Of a stretch of 64,000 bases of DNA, positions 32,064-41,444 are shown piece after piece. Location of the stretch: contig NZ_BMTU01000005.1 in NCBI RefSeq assembly GCF_014649835.1, positions 186,001 to 250,000 on the forward strand, read 5' to 3'. The position numbers were made by a program, and so were the translations under genes. Within the stretch, counting starts at the first letter, position 1. Each line of letters opens with the position of its first letter. The DNA is from Streptomyces pilosus. GTDB taxonomy: Bacteria > Actinomycetota > Actinomycetes > Streptomycetales > Streptomycetaceae. A model generated the notes under the pieces. The model had not been told where the DNA came from. It searched no databases and worked only from the letters and a program-made list of their open reading frames with translations.

Positions 32064-32426
32064 GAGGCCGGAGCCTAACCACACGCCTCTCGTACCACTC
32101 CGGCGCCCTCGCCCCGCCGTCCTTCCCCACATCGGTCATCACCGAGAGTCAAAACACCGGAGCCGGAGCAGCCCTCCGGTCACTTACGGTCACCGGTGGT
32201 CCGCTCAGGCCACTTCCGCACAACCCGTCGCCCGGGCCGGGGGGCGGGGCCTAGCGTCCTGCCCCAGGTGACCGGCTCTCCATCCGCCGCCCCGACCGAG
32301 GGCGGCAGCCGGACACCACCGCCGAGAAAGGTCCGGCGGCGGACGGCTCCCCCTGTGCACTCCCGCCGCCGGACCGACGGACGGCAGCCCGCCCCGGGCG
32401 GCCGCGGAGGGAGGACGGGAGCCCAG
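32064..32426. other. Divergent region before the second NlpC/P60 gene, no gene seen
   Basis: 363 nt. It must contain the promoter of the rightward NlpC/P60 gene and of the small membrane protein. I looked for the c-di-AMP riboswitch blocks found before the first NlpC gene and they are absent here. Confidence 0.55.
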
Positions 32427-33461
32427 GTGGCAGCGCACCGCAGGACCCGGAAGCGCACGTCGGGCACGGCCCGCACGGTCCTCACCGTCGCCCTCGCCGG
32501 CGCGGCCGCCGCGACCGGCTTCGACGGACCGGCGCTCGCCGATCCCCGGCGGACACCGGAGCAGGTCAGGGCGGATGTCGCCCGGCTCTACCGGGAGGCG
32601 GAGGCCGCCACCGAGCAGTACAACGGCGCGAAGGAGAAGGCGGAGGCGGCCCGGCACCGGCTGCGCGGGCTGCAGGACGAGACCGCCCGCCGGAGGGCCC
32701 GGCTCAACGAGGCGCGGGAGGCCCTGGGTTCGGTGGCGGCGGCGCAGTACCGGGGCGGTGGCCTGGACCCCGCGCTGCGACTGGCCCTGTCGGAGGACCC
32801 CGACGGCTATCTGCGGGGCGCCGCCCTCGCCGAGCGCGTGGGCAGCCTCCAGAACGCGCGGGTGGGGCAGGTCCGCACACAGCTGGGGGAGATCGAGCGG
32901 CTGCGCGGGGCGGCCCGCGTGGAGACGGAGTCGCTGACGTCCCGCCGGGCCGAGCTGGAGCGGCACCGGAAGACGATCACCGGCAAACTGAACGCCGCCC
33001 GCCGTCTGCTGTCCGGCCTGCCGGCCGAGCGGCGCGACACCGGCCAGGCCTCACGCCCGTCCGGAAACGCCGGTGACGGCCCGGCGGCTCCCGTCACCGC
33101 CCGGGCTCCCGGTCCCCGCGCCGCGGAGGCCGTCGCCTACGCCTACGGGAAGATCGGCAGCCCCTACGTCTGGGGTGCGACCGGCCCGGACGCCTTCGAC
33201 TGCTCCGGCCTCGTCCAGGCCGCCTACCGCTCCGCCGGCGTGTCCCTGCCCCGCACCACCTACGGCCAGATCGACGCCGGCCGCCGCGTCGCCCGCTCCG
33301 AGCTGCTCCCCGGCGACCTGGTCTTCTTCTACTCCGGCATCAGTCACGTCGGCATCTACGTCGGTGACGGCAGGATGATCCACGCCCCGAACCCCTCGGC
33401 GCCCGTACGCCTGGCGTCCCTCGACGAGATGCCCTTCGCGGGCGCCACCCGCGTGAGCTGA
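32427..33461 (+). CDS. Secreted NlpC/P60 peptidoglycan hydrolase, paralogue
   Basis: 344 residues from GTG 32427 with GGAGGACGGGAG upstream (MAAHRRTRKRTSG). Signal peptide with TVLTVALAGAAAATG, coiled coil about 45-190, and an NlpC/P60 domain with Cys259 (FDCSGLVQAAYRS) and His307 (SHVGIYVGDG). The domain is very close in sequence to the 30500 gene (shared YVWGATGP, LPRTTY, GDLVFFY, MIHAP), so the two arose by duplication. The coiled coil is shorter and lacks the Ala/Gln-rich end. No c-di-AMP riboswitch precedes it, so regulation has diverged. Confidence 0.94.
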   Translation: MAAHRRTRKRTSGTARTVLTVALAGAAAATGFDGPALADPRRTPEQVRADVARLYREAEAATEQYNGAKEKAEAARHRLRGLQDETARRRARLNEAREALGSVAAAQYRGGGLDPALRLALSEDPDGYLRGAALAERVGSLQNARVGQVRTQLGEIERLRGAARVETESLTSRRAELERHRKTITGKLNAARRLLSGLPAERRDTGQASRPSGNAGDGPAAPVTARAPGPRAAEAVAYAYGKIGSPYVWGATGPDAFDCSGLVQAAYRSAGVSLPRTTYGQIDAGRRVARSELLPGDLVFFYSGISHVGIYVGDGRMIHAPNPSAPVRLASLDEMPFAGATRVS

Positions 33462-33485
33462 CGCGCGGGCCGGACGGCCCGCGCG
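33462..33485. terminator. Hairpin between NlpC/P60 and the response-regulator gene
   Basis: 10-bp perfect stem CGCGCGGGCC (33462-33471) with 33476-33485 and a GGAC tetraloop, directly after the NlpC stop and 10 nt before the convergent stop. Confidence 0.7.
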
Positions 33486-33495
33486 CGGCACCCGC

Positions 33496-34239
33496 TCAGA
33501 CCAGCCGGCGCGCCGTCGCCCAGCGGGTCAGCTCGTGACGGTTGGACAGCTGGAGCTTGCGCAGCACCGCCGAGACATGGGACTCGACCGTCTTCACCGA
33601 GATGAACAGCTGCTTGGCGATCTCCTTGTACGCGTACCCGCGGGCGATCAGCCGCAGCACCTCCCGCTCGCGCTGGGTGAGGCGGTCCATGTCCTCGTCG
33701 ACCGGCGGGGCGTCGGTCGACGCGAAGGCGTCCAGCACGAAACCCGCCAGGCGCGGCGAGAAGACGGCGTCGCCCTCCTGGACCCGGAAGATCGAGTCGA
33801 CCAGATCGGTCCCGGTGATCGTCTTGGTGACGTAGCCGCGGGCGCCGCCCCGGATCACCCCGATCACGTCCTCCGCCGCGTCCGACACGGACAGGGCGAG
33901 GAAGCGGACCGGTTGCTCGGTGTCCGCCATCAACGGGGCGCAGCGGCGCAGCACTTCGACCCCGCCGCCACCGGGCAGATGCACGTCGAGCAGGACCACC
34001 TCGGGCCGGGTCGCGGTGATGACCGTGACCGCCTGGTCGACGTCGGCGGCCTCGCCGATCACCTCGACGCCCGTCTGCGCGGTCTGCCCGATCTCCGCCT
34101 GGACCCCCGTGCGGAACATGCGGTGGTCGTCGACGAGGACGACCCGCACATGACGTCCGGCGGTGCTCCCGGCCGGCTCGCCGGACTCGGATCCCTGTCC
34201 CGCTCCCGCCGTCGCGTTCGCCTCGGTCGGCTCGCTCAT
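33496..34239 (-). CDS. LuxR-type (NarL family) response regulator
   Basis: 247 residues. The receiver domain (about 30-160) has VVLVDDHRMF and phosphoacceptor Asp85 in VVLLDVHLPGGGG, with the conserved Lys in GYVTKTI. The LuxR-type helix-turn-helix (about 180-245) contains LTQREREVLRLIARGYAYKE and ISVKTVESHVSAVLRKLQL. The start overlaps the end of the sensor-kinase gene by 4 nt, so they form a coupled two-component pair. Its likely target is the divergent PspC gene at 35708, by analogy with envelope-stress PspC systems; that is inference. Confidence 0.95.
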   Translation of the reverse strand: MSEPTEANATAGAGQGSESGEPAGSTAGRHVRVVLVDDHRMFRTGVQAEIGQTAQTGVEVIGEAADVDQAVTVITATRPEVVLLDVHLPGGGGVEVLRRCAPLMADTEQPVRFLALSVSDAAEDVIGVIRGGARGYVTKTITGTDLVDSIFRVQEGDAVFSPRLAGFVLDAFASTDAPPVDEDMDRLTQREREVLRLIARGYAYKEIAKQLFISVKTVESHVSAVLRKLQLSNRHELTRWATARRLV

Positions 34240-35528
34240 GACGTCTTCTCCGCCCTCTCCATCTCCAGCTCGACCTCCGTGCCGCCGTCGGGCACCGCGC
34301 GCAGCCGCGCCGTGCCGCCGTTGCGCTCCATGCGGCCGATGATCGATTCTCTGACGCCCATCCGGTCGGCGGGTATCGACTCCAGGTCGAAGCCGGGGCC
34401 ACGGTCACGGACCGACACGAAGACCTTCTTCCCCTCGACTTCGGCGTAGACCTGCACCGCGCCTCCCTGGCCACCGTACTTGGCGGCGTTGACCATTGCT
34501 TCCCGCGCGGCCTGCATCTGTGCGCCGATCCTCTCGTCGAGCGGGCAGTCGCCGACGACGACGACCTCGAGGGGGACGCCGTGCTTGTCCTCGACCTCGG
34601 CGGCGTTGCGCTTCACGGCCTCGGCGAGGGTGGTGGGTTCGTCGTCCTCGTCCTTTCCGTTGCCCTCGGGTCTGTACAGCCAGGCCCGCAGGTCGCGTTC
34701 CTGGGCACGGGCCAGCCGGCGCACCTCGCCCGCGTTGTCCGCGTTGCGCTGGATCAGGGTGAGGGTGTGCAGCACCGAGTCGTGCACGTGGGCGGCGACC
34801 TCCGCGCGTTCCTGCGCGCGGATGCGCATCAGACGCTCCTCGGAGAGGTCCTGTGTCATGCGCACCAGGTAGGGGCCGGCGAGGAGCGTGATGCCCACCA
34901 GGACCGCGAGGGCCGCCTGGAGCACGGAGCCGAGGTGGCTGCCGGACCCCCGCAGGACGAAGATGCCCGAGGCGCCCGCCGTCACCAGCAGCACACCGGC
35001 CACCGCGCGCAGCAGGGTGACGGTGCGCCGGCGGCGGCCGACCTCCATCCAGCGGGCCCGTCGCGCGTTGTCCGCCTGCCGCCACACCAGGGCGACACCC
35101 GCGCCGACCAGGACGGTCGGCCAGAGGTAGGCGCGGGTGCCGTTGTTCAGGTCCACGCTGCCCACGAAGACCATGGCCACCACGACCATGAGCAGCAGGG
35201 CGACGATCTGCCCCTTGTCGGGTCTGCGGGTGACGAGCCTGCGCCGGCCGTCCGGCGCGGTCTCGGTCGTCACCGGCGGAGCCTGCTTCTGCGCGTCGAC
35301 GCCCCCGACGCCGAGCGGTACGAAGAACCAGAACGCGGCGTACAGCAGGGCGCCGAGACCGTCGGCCATGAACAGGGCGACGAAAACGAGACGCACCCAG
35401 ATCACGGGCAGCCCGAGGTGTCCGGCGAGCCCCCGCGCCACGCCACCGAGCCAGCGTCCGTCGCTGCTGCGGTAGAGCTTGCGCGGCGGCCGCGGCTCGA
35501 CGACTGGCGCTGCTGCGGCTTCCGACAT
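34236..35528 (-). CDS. Sensor histidine kinase with N-terminal PspC domain
   Basis: 430 residues if started at ATG 35528; ATG 35564 would add 12 residues and neither has a clear ribosome site. Residues 15-75 are a PspC domain (LYRSSDGRWLGGVARGLAGH, then FWFFVPLGV). Further membrane helices lie at about 107-125, 135-150, 170-193 and 203-224. The HisKA_3 dimerisation region carries the probable phospho-His249 (AAHVHDSVLH), followed by an HATPase domain with the G-box VRDRGPGFD. It is a LiaS/NarX-class kinase sensing membrane state. It forms an operon with the response regulator. Confidence 0.93.
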   Translation of the reverse strand: MSEAAAAPVVEPRPPRKLYRSSDGRWLGGVARGLAGHLGLPVIWVRLVFVALFMADGLGALLYAAFWFFVPLGVGGVDAQKQAPPVTTETAPDGRRRLVTRRPDKGQIVALLLMVVVAMVFVGSVDLNNGTRAYLWPTVLVGAGVALVWRQADNARRARWMEVGRRRRTVTLLRAVAGVLLVTAGASGIFVLRGSGSHLGSVLQAALAVLVGITLLAGPYLVRMTQDLSEERLMRIRAQERAEVAAHVHDSVLHTLTLIQRNADNAGEVRRLARAQERDLRAWLYRPEGNGKDEDDEPTTLAEAVKRNAAEVEDKHGVPLEVVVVGDCPLDERIGAQMQAAREAMVNAAKYGGQGGAVQVYAEVEGKKVFVSVRDRGPGFDLESIPADRMGVRESIIGRMERNGGTARLRAVPDGGTEVELEMERAEKTS

Positions 35529-35707
35529 GCCAATGATGGTCACACGCGCGGGTTGCCGGAGCATCAGGGTCCGTCCCGGAGACTCCCCTGATCTCCGCGC
35601 CGCGGGTTCCCCGCCCGCCTCCCGGGCCCGGCTCAGGGACCGATATCAGGGTCCGGCCAGGGTCGTTCCGACTCCCGCGACGGCGGCCCGCCCGTCACCA
35701 TGGACGC

Positions 35708-37084
35708 ATGACCGATCACCAGCACGCCGCGACGGGCCCGGGGCCCGGCTCCGGCCCGCGCCCTTCCCGGGGCACCGGGCCGCAGGACGCCGCGCCCCGG
35801 GAAGCCGGTCCGGAGGACGCGGACGACCGCTTCCGCCGGAACCGGCGGCACCAGATGCTCGGCGGGGTGTGCGCGGGGCTCGGCCGGCAGTGCGACATGG
35901 ACCCGGTGATCTTCCGGATCACCCTCGCGGTCCTCTCCGCCACCGGCGGCATCGGCCTGATCTTCTACGGGTTCGCCTGGCTCTTCGTCCCGTACGACGA
36001 CGACGAGGAGAACGAGGTCCGCCGGCTGCTGACCGGCCGGGTCGACGGCCACACCCTGGCGGCCGTGCTGTTCGCGCTGGTCGGCTGCGGCGTCTTCCTC
36101 AGCATGCTGAGCAACGACGGCGTGCTGAGCTTCGCCGTCATACTCTCCCTGCTGCTCGCCGGCGCCGGTTACTGGTCGCGGCGGCGCGGCACCCCCAGCC
36201 CCGACCACATCGCCGCCCAGGCCGCCGCCGACGCCCCGCCGGAGCCCCAGGCGCCGCCGGTGCCCGACGCCTTCCCCTCGTGGTGGCGGGACCCGATCGT
36301 CAAGGACGGCACGCATGTGGGCGGCACGGGATATCTGTGGGGGCCCAGGGAATCCCGCGACCTGGACATCGCCGCTGCCGTCGCCATCGGCCTCGGCTCC
36401 GGCGCCCGTGACAAGCCGTACGCACCACCCCGCCGTGAGGCGAGACCGCGCGGTCCCCGGCGGATCGGCGGCTGGGTCTTCCTGTTCGCCCTGCTCGCGG
36501 CCGGTCTGGGCACCGGTCTCACCTGGGAGGCGCATTCTCTCGGCACCAGCCTGCAGACCGGTCTGGCCTGCGCGCTCGCCGTCTTCGGCGTCGGCATCGC
36601 CGTCAGCGCGTTCCTCGGCCGCACCGGCGCGGGGTCCGTCGTCCTGGCGGTCCTCACGGCGGGCCTGCTGGCCGGTTCGACCGCCGTCCCCGGGAACATC
36701 GGCACCGACTGGACACGCACGGCCTGGGGGCCCACCTCGGTCGCACAGATACGTCCCCAGTACGACCTGGGCGCCGGTGAGGGCGAACTGGACCTGTCCG
36801 CGATACGCGTGCCCGAGAACGGCACCGCCTCGACGGCGGCCCACGTCGGTCTGGGCCGGATCCACCTGATCGTGCCCAGGGACGCGACCGTGAGGCTGAC
36901 CATCGACGTGGGGGTGGGCGACATCCAGTTGCCCGGCGACGAGCGGAAGGACGTGGACGTGGCACCGGGCAAGCGCGAGAAGGTGACCCTGCGGCCGCCC
37001 GCGGGCGCCGGGAAGGCGGGCACCCTCGAGATCGAGCTCCATGTGGGCGTGGGGCAGGCGGAGGTGAGCCGTGCTGCGTCATGA
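35708..37084 (+). CDS. PspC domain multi-helix membrane protein
   Basis: 458 residues from ATG 35708. A disordered Pro/Gly start is followed by a PspC domain (about 47-100: RRHQMLGGVCAGLGRQCDMD, FRITLAVL, GFAWLFVPY). More helices lie around 117-135, 138-155, 255-275, 285-305 and 313-330. The C-terminal ~110 residues are predicted external and beta-rich, with alternating hydrophobics (TIDVGVGDIQLPGDERKDV). This end resembles LiaF/DUF4097-type adhesin domains seen in envelope-stress systems. Divergent from the PspC histidine kinase across 179 nt; probably co-regulated with it. Confidence 0.9.
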   Translation: MTDHQHAATGPGPGSGPRPSRGTGPQDAAPREAGPEDADDRFRRNRRHQMLGGVCAGLGRQCDMDPVIFRITLAVLSATGGIGLIFYGFAWLFVPYDDDEENEVRRLLTGRVDGHTLAAVLFALVGCGVFLSMLSNDGVLSFAVILSLLLAGAGYWSRRRGTPSPDHIAAQAAADAPPEPQAPPVPDAFPSWWRDPIVKDGTHVGGTGYLWGPRESRDLDIAAAVAIGLGSGARDKPYAPPRREARPRGPRRIGGWVFLFALLAAGLGTGLTWEAHSLGTSLQTGLACALAVFGVGIAVSAFLGRTGAGSVVLAVLTAGLLAGSTAVPGNIGTDWTRTAWGPTSVAQIRPQYDLGAGEGELDLSAIRVPENGTASTAAHVGLGRIHLIVPRDATVRLTIDVGVGDIQLPGDERKDVDVAPGKREKVTLRPPAGAGKAGTLEIELHVGVGQAEVSRAAS

Positions 37085-37298
37085 GTTCCAGCCCGGCAGG
37101 CTGGTGACCGGCGTCGTCCTCACCGTCGCGGCGGTGGTCTACGCCGGTGACGCGGGAGGTGCCTGGGACACCCCGTGGTTCGTGATGATCCCCCTCGTGA
37201 CCGGCGGTCTCTGCCTGGCCGGCGCGGTGGGCTCCCTGACCGGCCGCCTACGCCGCCGGGCCGGAGCGGACAGCGAGAGAGCGACGCCCGGGACCTAG
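37071..37298 (+). CDS. Small two-helix membrane protein behind the PspC gene
   Basis: 75 residues from GTG 37071, overlapping the PspC gene by 14 nt. Two hydrophobic helices (about 12-27 and 37-58) separated by GDAGGAWDTPW, then a basic-acidic tail. Overlap indicates translational coupling and joint function with the PspC protein. No named family recognised. The alternative in-frame starts would shorten it below the first helix. Confidence 0.78.
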   Translation: MLRHEFQPGRLVTGVVLTVAAVVYAGDAGGAWDTPWFVMIPLVTGGLCLAGAVGSLTGRLRRRAGADSERATPGT

Positions 37299-37346
37299 CG
37301 GCACTCCCGACGGAGCGGAGGTCAGGGAGTAGTTGATAATCCTCTG

Positions 37347-38552
37347 ATGCGACACAGAGCGGCTTCTCCCGCCGTCCCAGGTTCCCCCGCCCGGACGGGC
37401 AGGGACCGGCTTCCGTCCCTGACCGGGCTGCGCTTCTGGGCTGCTCTGGTCGTGGTTCTCTACCATCTGTCCCGCCAGGTCGCCCCGCTGCCCGGTCTCA
37501 GCGACATGGTCTGGTACGGCCGTAGCGGAGTGACCTTCTTCTTCGTGCTGTCGGGGTTCGTGCTGGCCTGGACCTACGACGGTGCGCGCGTTCCCGCCAC
37601 GGTCTTCCTGTGGCGGCGCTTCGCTCGCATCTGGCCGCTGCTGGCGGTCACCACCGTCTTCTCGGTCGGGGTGTGGCTGGCGCTCGGCAAAGCCGTGTCG
37701 GCGAAGGCGGTCGTCGCCACCCTGCTGCTCGTCCACGCCTGGATACCGGACCCGGTCATCCTCCAGGGCGGCAATCCGGCCGCCTGGTCGCTCAGTGACG
37801 AGGCCTGGTTCTACCTGATCTTCCCCGCGCTGATGGCGCTGCCCGCGGTGCGGTCCGCGCGCGGCCGGCGGTGGATCGGTGTCCTCGCCTGCGGTGGCGC
37901 GCTGCTGGTGTGGCTGGGCGGCTCGCTGCTCACCGACGCGTCGGTGCGGGCGTGGGCCCTCGACTACCTGCCGCTCACCCGCACGCTGCAGTTCCTGCTC
38001 GGCGTGGTGGCGGGGCTCGCCGTGAAGCGGGGATGGCGGCCGCCGGTGAGCCTGTGGCCGGCCGTCGCCCTGGTGATCGGCTGGCACGCCGCGCTCATCC
38101 CCTGGTCCGGGGCCGTCCCGGACAGCCTGTGGTACAGCCCGTACAGCGCCTCGCAGCTGCTCTCGGCTCCGCTGTTCGCCCTGCTGGTCGCGGCGGCGGC
38201 GGTGGCCGATGTGGAGGGGCGGGCGACCGGGCTCGGCGGCCCGTGGGCGATACGTCTGGGCCACTGGTCGTTCGCCTGGTACCTCATCCACGAGATCGTG
38301 ATCCGCTTCTGTCTCGCGGAGTACGGCCGGCCGGAGTCCGTGTCGTCGACGGCTCTCCTCTGGGCGCTGGTGATCGCGGTCAGTCTGCTCCTGTCCGCGT
38401 GCGCGTACATCTGGGTGGAGCACCCTCTGGAGCGCCTGCTCCGCGCGAAGGGGCCGCGCGTACCGGCACCGCCGCGGCGCGACGAGCCCGCCTCGCCCGG
38501 CGCGCCCGGCGCGCCCCGAACGCTCAGCCGCCGGAGCGGCGCCGGTTCCTGA
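37347..38552 (+). CDS. Acyltransferase 3 family membrane protein (OafA/YrhL-like)
   Basis: 401 residues from ATG 37347. It starts with the family's RLPSLTGLRFWAALVVVLYH segment, holding the conserved Arg and the catalytic-type His, then about 10 membrane helices to residue ~375. FFFVLSGFVLAW and RRFARIWPL are further family hallmarks. Such proteins O-acetylate sugars or lipids at the membrane using acyl-CoA. A near-consensus -10 element GATAAT at 37335-37340 ends 6 nt before the ATG, so the message may be leaderless. The 3' end overlaps the convergent DoxX gene by 29 nt. Confidence 0.93.
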   Translation: MRHRAASPAVPGSPARTGRDRLPSLTGLRFWAALVVVLYHLSRQVAPLPGLSDMVWYGRSGVTFFFVLSGFVLAWTYDGARVPATVFLWRRFARIWPLLAVTTVFSVGVWLALGKAVSAKAVVATLLLVHAWIPDPVILQGGNPAAWSLSDEAWFYLIFPALMALPAVRSARGRRWIGVLACGGALLVWLGGSLLTDASVRAWALDYLPLTRTLQFLLGVVAGLAVKRGWRPPVSLWPAVALVIGWHAALIPWSGAVPDSLWYSPYSASQLLSAPLFALLVAAAAVADVEGRATGLGGPWAIRLGHWSFAWYLIHEIVIRFCLAEYGRPESVSSTALLWALVIAVSLLLSACAYIWVEHPLERLLRAKGPRVPAPPRRDEPASPGAPGAPRTLSRRSGAGS

Positions 38553-39042
38553 TCAGGGCGTCCAGCGACCACGGGGACGAGCCGGCGAGTACGAGGGGCA
38601 CCCAGCAGAACAGGTACGGCAGGTCGTTGCCGTAGTAGTACGGATCGGCCGCCCAGCTCACGGTCAGCCACAGGCTGAGGGAGATCAGCGCCCCGCCGAG
38701 GGCGGCGAGGCGGGTGAGCAGACCGAGCAGGGTGCCGATGCCGGCGGCCAGCTCGCCGAGGGCGATGGCGTAGCCGAACGCGACGGGGCTCTCCAGTGCC
38801 ATGTCGACCATCGCGGGAATGGCTGCGGAGTCCCGGACGGCGCGCATCATGTCGCCGATCGAACCGGCGCCGGAGTCCTGCAGGAACGCGCTGTCCGTGA
38901 GCTTGTCCAGGCCGGCGTAGACGAAGGTGACGCCGAGGAAGAGGCGCAGGGGGAGGAGGGCGTAGCGGGTGGCGGCGTCCCGCCGGTTCCGGTCGCCGCC
39001 GGCGTGTGGGGAGTACGTGTTCGCGCGCCTGCCATGGGTCAT
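38524..39042 (-). CDS. DoxX family membrane protein
   Basis: 172 residues from ATG 39042 (MTHGRRANTYSPHAGGDRNR). Four membrane helices: around 30-48, 90-108, 110-128 and 145-162. LPLRLFLGVTFVYAGLDKL is the DoxX signature, and FGYAIALGELAAGIGTLLGL is the second conserved block. DoxX proteins in actinobacteria link thiosulfate/sulfurtransferase and redox defence in the membrane, but many paralogues are unassigned. The tail converges and overlaps with the acyltransferase gene by 29 nt. Confidence 0.9.
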   Translation of the reverse strand: MTHGRRANTYSPHAGGDRNRRDAATRYALLPLRLFLGVTFVYAGLDKLTDSAFLQDSGAGSIGDMMRAVRDSAAIPAMVDMALESPVAFGYAIALGELAAGIGTLLGLLTRLAALGGALISLSLWLTVSWAADPYYYGNDLPYLFCWVPLVLAGSSPWSLDALIRNRRRSGG

Positions 39043-39216
39043 CGCCGTCCGCCGCCTCTCACCGCCGTGCCGGGGCCCCACAGACCATACGTACGACGAA
39101 CTGCCACGGCTCAACCCTGTGCGCCGGGTATTTCTTCGCGCCCGGGACGACGGCGCCGGTACCCGGGGGTCCGGTGCGGGCGACGGGTGCTCGCAGGGCA
39201 CCGGTCCCCGCACCCG

Positions 39217-40503
39217 CTAGTCCGTCACGTCGATCGCGTACCGGTTCGTCTCCACGCCCGCCGCGGTGATCACCTGGACATCCACCCGCCCCGGCTCCAC
39301 CTCGGCCGGCACCGGCACCGTCAGCAGGGCGTCCGTGGGGTTGTCGAAGCCGCCGGCCACCGGGACCAGCGGTACGTGGACGTTCACCACGCCGACCCGC
39401 ACCACCATCCGCGACAACCGGTCGGCCCCCTGGGCCCCGGCCGGCACGAACCCCGCGCCCCGAATCTCGATGTCGTCCCCGGTGCGGATCGGCGCGTCCA
39501 GGTCGCCCGCCTCCCGGGCCCGCACCACCGACAGGATCACCGGACGCCCGCCCTCCGCGTACTTGCCGGCGAGGTACGTCCCCGCCGACACCAGCACCAC
39601 CACCGCGAGTCCCCACGGCAGATCCGGCAACTGGTCCGGCCGCCGGGCCAGCCGCACCGCCGCGAACGCCAGCGCGACCCCGCTGATCACGACGTACTGG
39701 ATGTCGGCGAAGCTCCCCCGCCCGGCGTCGTCGGTCAGCAGATCCGCCGCCCTGGGCCGGTGCGCCCGCACCTTCTGCAGCCGCTGCCCCTGCACGCGCA
39801 GCCCGACCACGCGCCGCACCAGCACGGCGATCCCGCACACCACGGCCAGCACGGTCACCACACCCGCGCCGCGGGCGAGTTCGAGCCCGTCGATCAGCGC
39901 GTCGCGCTCCCGGTGACCGGAGGCGGCCGCCAGCCGCCCCGCCAGGACGAGCACGGCGAACGCGACGAGCAGCACCCAGCAGGCGGCCACCGCACGGGAC
40001 GTGGAGAGCCGGTTGTCCTCGCCGATCACCGGCGCCAGCGCACCCCCGCGGGCCCGGTGGAACCAGGACGCGGCGGTCAGCGCACCGGCGACGACGACCG
40101 CGGCCAGCAGCCCGGCGGTGCGGGCGGCGGTCCATCCGGCGCCGATCGCCGTGAGCGCCTGCCCGAGGAGCAGCAGCACCACGCCCGCCCAGACCACGGC
40201 CGCCGTCCACCGCCACAGTCGCGTCAGCCAGGCCTCGCCCTCGGCCCGTCCCCGCACGGCGACGGCTTCCGCGGCCTGGGTGAGCTCCTCCGACACCCAC
40301 TGCCGGGAGGCGGACGCGGAGTGCGCCACCGCGGCCGGCACTCCGTGTCCGGCCGCGAACTCGTCCCGCTTCAGGAGGAACGCCGCGACCGCGCGCCGAT
40401 GCCCCTCACGCGCCCCGTGCGGGCAGTCCCCGCAGGTGCAGCCGCCCTCGTGCGCACCCGCGCCCGAGTCGGCGCCGCCCTGTCTCGCCTCCTGCACCGC
40501 CAC
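39217..40503 (-). CDS. Polytopic membrane protein, function unknown
   Basis: 428 residues from GTG 40503 (MAVQEARQGGADSG); a second GTG two codons in is possible. A Cys-rich N-terminal patch (CTCGDCPHG) could bind zinc. Six membrane segments are likely: about 98-118, 122-142, 165-187, 205-225, 260-277 and 287-307. The C-terminal ~110 residues are predicted extracytoplasmic and beta-rich (GDDIEIRGAGFVPAGAQGAD, VEPGRVDVQVITAAGVETNR), resembling an IPT/TIG-like fold by eye. No family name is secure. No partner genes nearby: it is followed by the DoxX gene at 174 nt. Confidence 0.78.
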   Translation of the reverse strand: MAVQEARQGGADSGAGAHEGGCTCGDCPHGAREGHRRAVAAFLLKRDEFAAGHGVPAAVAHSASASRQWVSEELTQAAEAVAVRGRAEGEAWLTRLWRWTAAVVWAGVVLLLLGQALTAIGAGWTAARTAGLLAAVVVAGALTAASWFHRARGGALAPVIGEDNRLSTSRAVAACWVLLVAFAVLVLAGRLAAASGHRERDALIDGLELARGAGVVTVLAVVCGIAVLVRRVVGLRVQGQRLQKVRAHRPRAADLLTDDAGRGSFADIQYVVISGVALAFAAVRLARRPDQLPDLPWGLAVVVLVSAGTYLAGKYAEGGRPVILSVVRAREAGDLDAPIRTGDDIEIRGAGFVPAGAQGADRLSRMVVRVGVVNVHVPLVPVAGGFDNPTDALLTVPVPAEVEPGRVDVQVITAAGVETNRYAIDVTD

Positions 40504-40649
40504 GCCCGAAACCCGCCTTCCCCGCCATCGACACTCACGACACAAGTCCCCCGCGACGACAGCGAATTGTGCCCTACCGCACGGCCTCCCCGTCCGGCAG
40601 GCCCGGTCAGTACGGGTGAACTTCGAGGCACCCGGTTGACAGGGGCCGT

Positions 40650-41444
40650 CTAGCTCAGCAGATCCGGCTCGCTCCGGGTGATCTCCTGCCACATCGGCTG
40701 GTAGTTGATCCACGCGACGAGGTCCCCGCCGAGCTGCTCCCGGGTGGCGACGGCCTGCCGGTGACCGATGAGGACGGGCCGGCCCGCCGCACGGGCGGTG
40801 AGCTGCACCTGGCAGGACCGTTCCATGGTGATGAACCACCAGGCCGCCGCGTCGACGGAGTCCCCCACGGTGAGCAGCCCGTGGTTGCGCAGCACCAGCG
40901 CCTTGTGGGAGCCGAGCACACCGGCGATGCGCCGCCCCTCCCCGGCGTCGACGGTGACGCCGCTGTAGGCGTCGTAGAGGGCGTGGTCCTCGTAGAAGGC
41001 GCAGCTCTCCTGGGTGATGGGGTCGAGCAGGTCACCCAGGGCGGCGAGGGCCCGCCCGTGCACGGAGTGGCAGTGGGCGACGGCGACGACGTCGGGCCGG
41101 GCCGCGTGCACCTGGGCGTGCACGGTGAACGCGGCCTGGTTGACGTGGTGGCCGCCCTCGACGACCTGGCCGTCCCGGTTGGCGAGCACCAGATCGCTCA
41201 CGGTGACGTACCGGAACGGCATCCCGAACGGGTTGACCCAGAAGCAGTCGCTGAACTCCGGGTCGCGTGCGGTGATGTGCCCCGAGACACCGTCCTCGTA
41301 GCCGAGCCGCCCGAAGAGCCGCAGCGCGCCCGCGAGCCGCTCCTTGCGGTGCCGGCGTTCGTCCTCGGCGGAGGCGTGCATGGGCGGCATGGCGAAGCGC
41401 AGCTTGTCGGTGGGCAGCGGCAGGGGCGGCGTGGGCCCGTGCAT
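40650..41444 (-). CDS. Class II aldolase/adducin family protein
   Basis: 264 residues from ATG 41444 with an excellent GGAGGACTC ribosome site. The fold is indicated by GYEDGVSGHITARDPEF near the N-terminus, metal-binding histidines in VAVAHCHSVHGRAL, the acidic segment CAFYEDHALYDAY and the later His in LVLRNHGLLTVG. Family members are Zn-dependent fuculose- or ribulose-phosphate aldolases, or decarboxylases. The N-terminus with PPLPLPTDKLRF is shared by an unassigned actinobacterial subgroup. Substrate unknown. Divergent from the FMN-binding gene at 41608. Confidence 0.9.
   Translation of the reverse strand: MHGPTPPLPLPTDKLRFAMPPMHASAEDERRHRKERLAGALRLFGRLGYEDGVSGHITARDPEFSDCFWVNPFGMPFRYVTVSDLVLANRDGQVVEGGHHVNQAAFTVHAQVHAARPDVVAVAHCHSVHGRALAALGDLLDPITQESCAFYEDHALYDAYSGVTVDAGEGRRIAGVLGSHKALVLRNHGLLTVGDSVDAAAWWFITMERSCQVQLTARAAGRPVLIGHRQAVATREQLGGDLVAWINYQPMWQEITRSEPDLLS

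Noticed and set aside
32064..32426. Second c-di-AMP riboswitch before the second NlpC/P60 gene
   Set aside because: The conserved GGGGTGAATC, CCGTAGGG and CCCGAACCCG blocks are absent.
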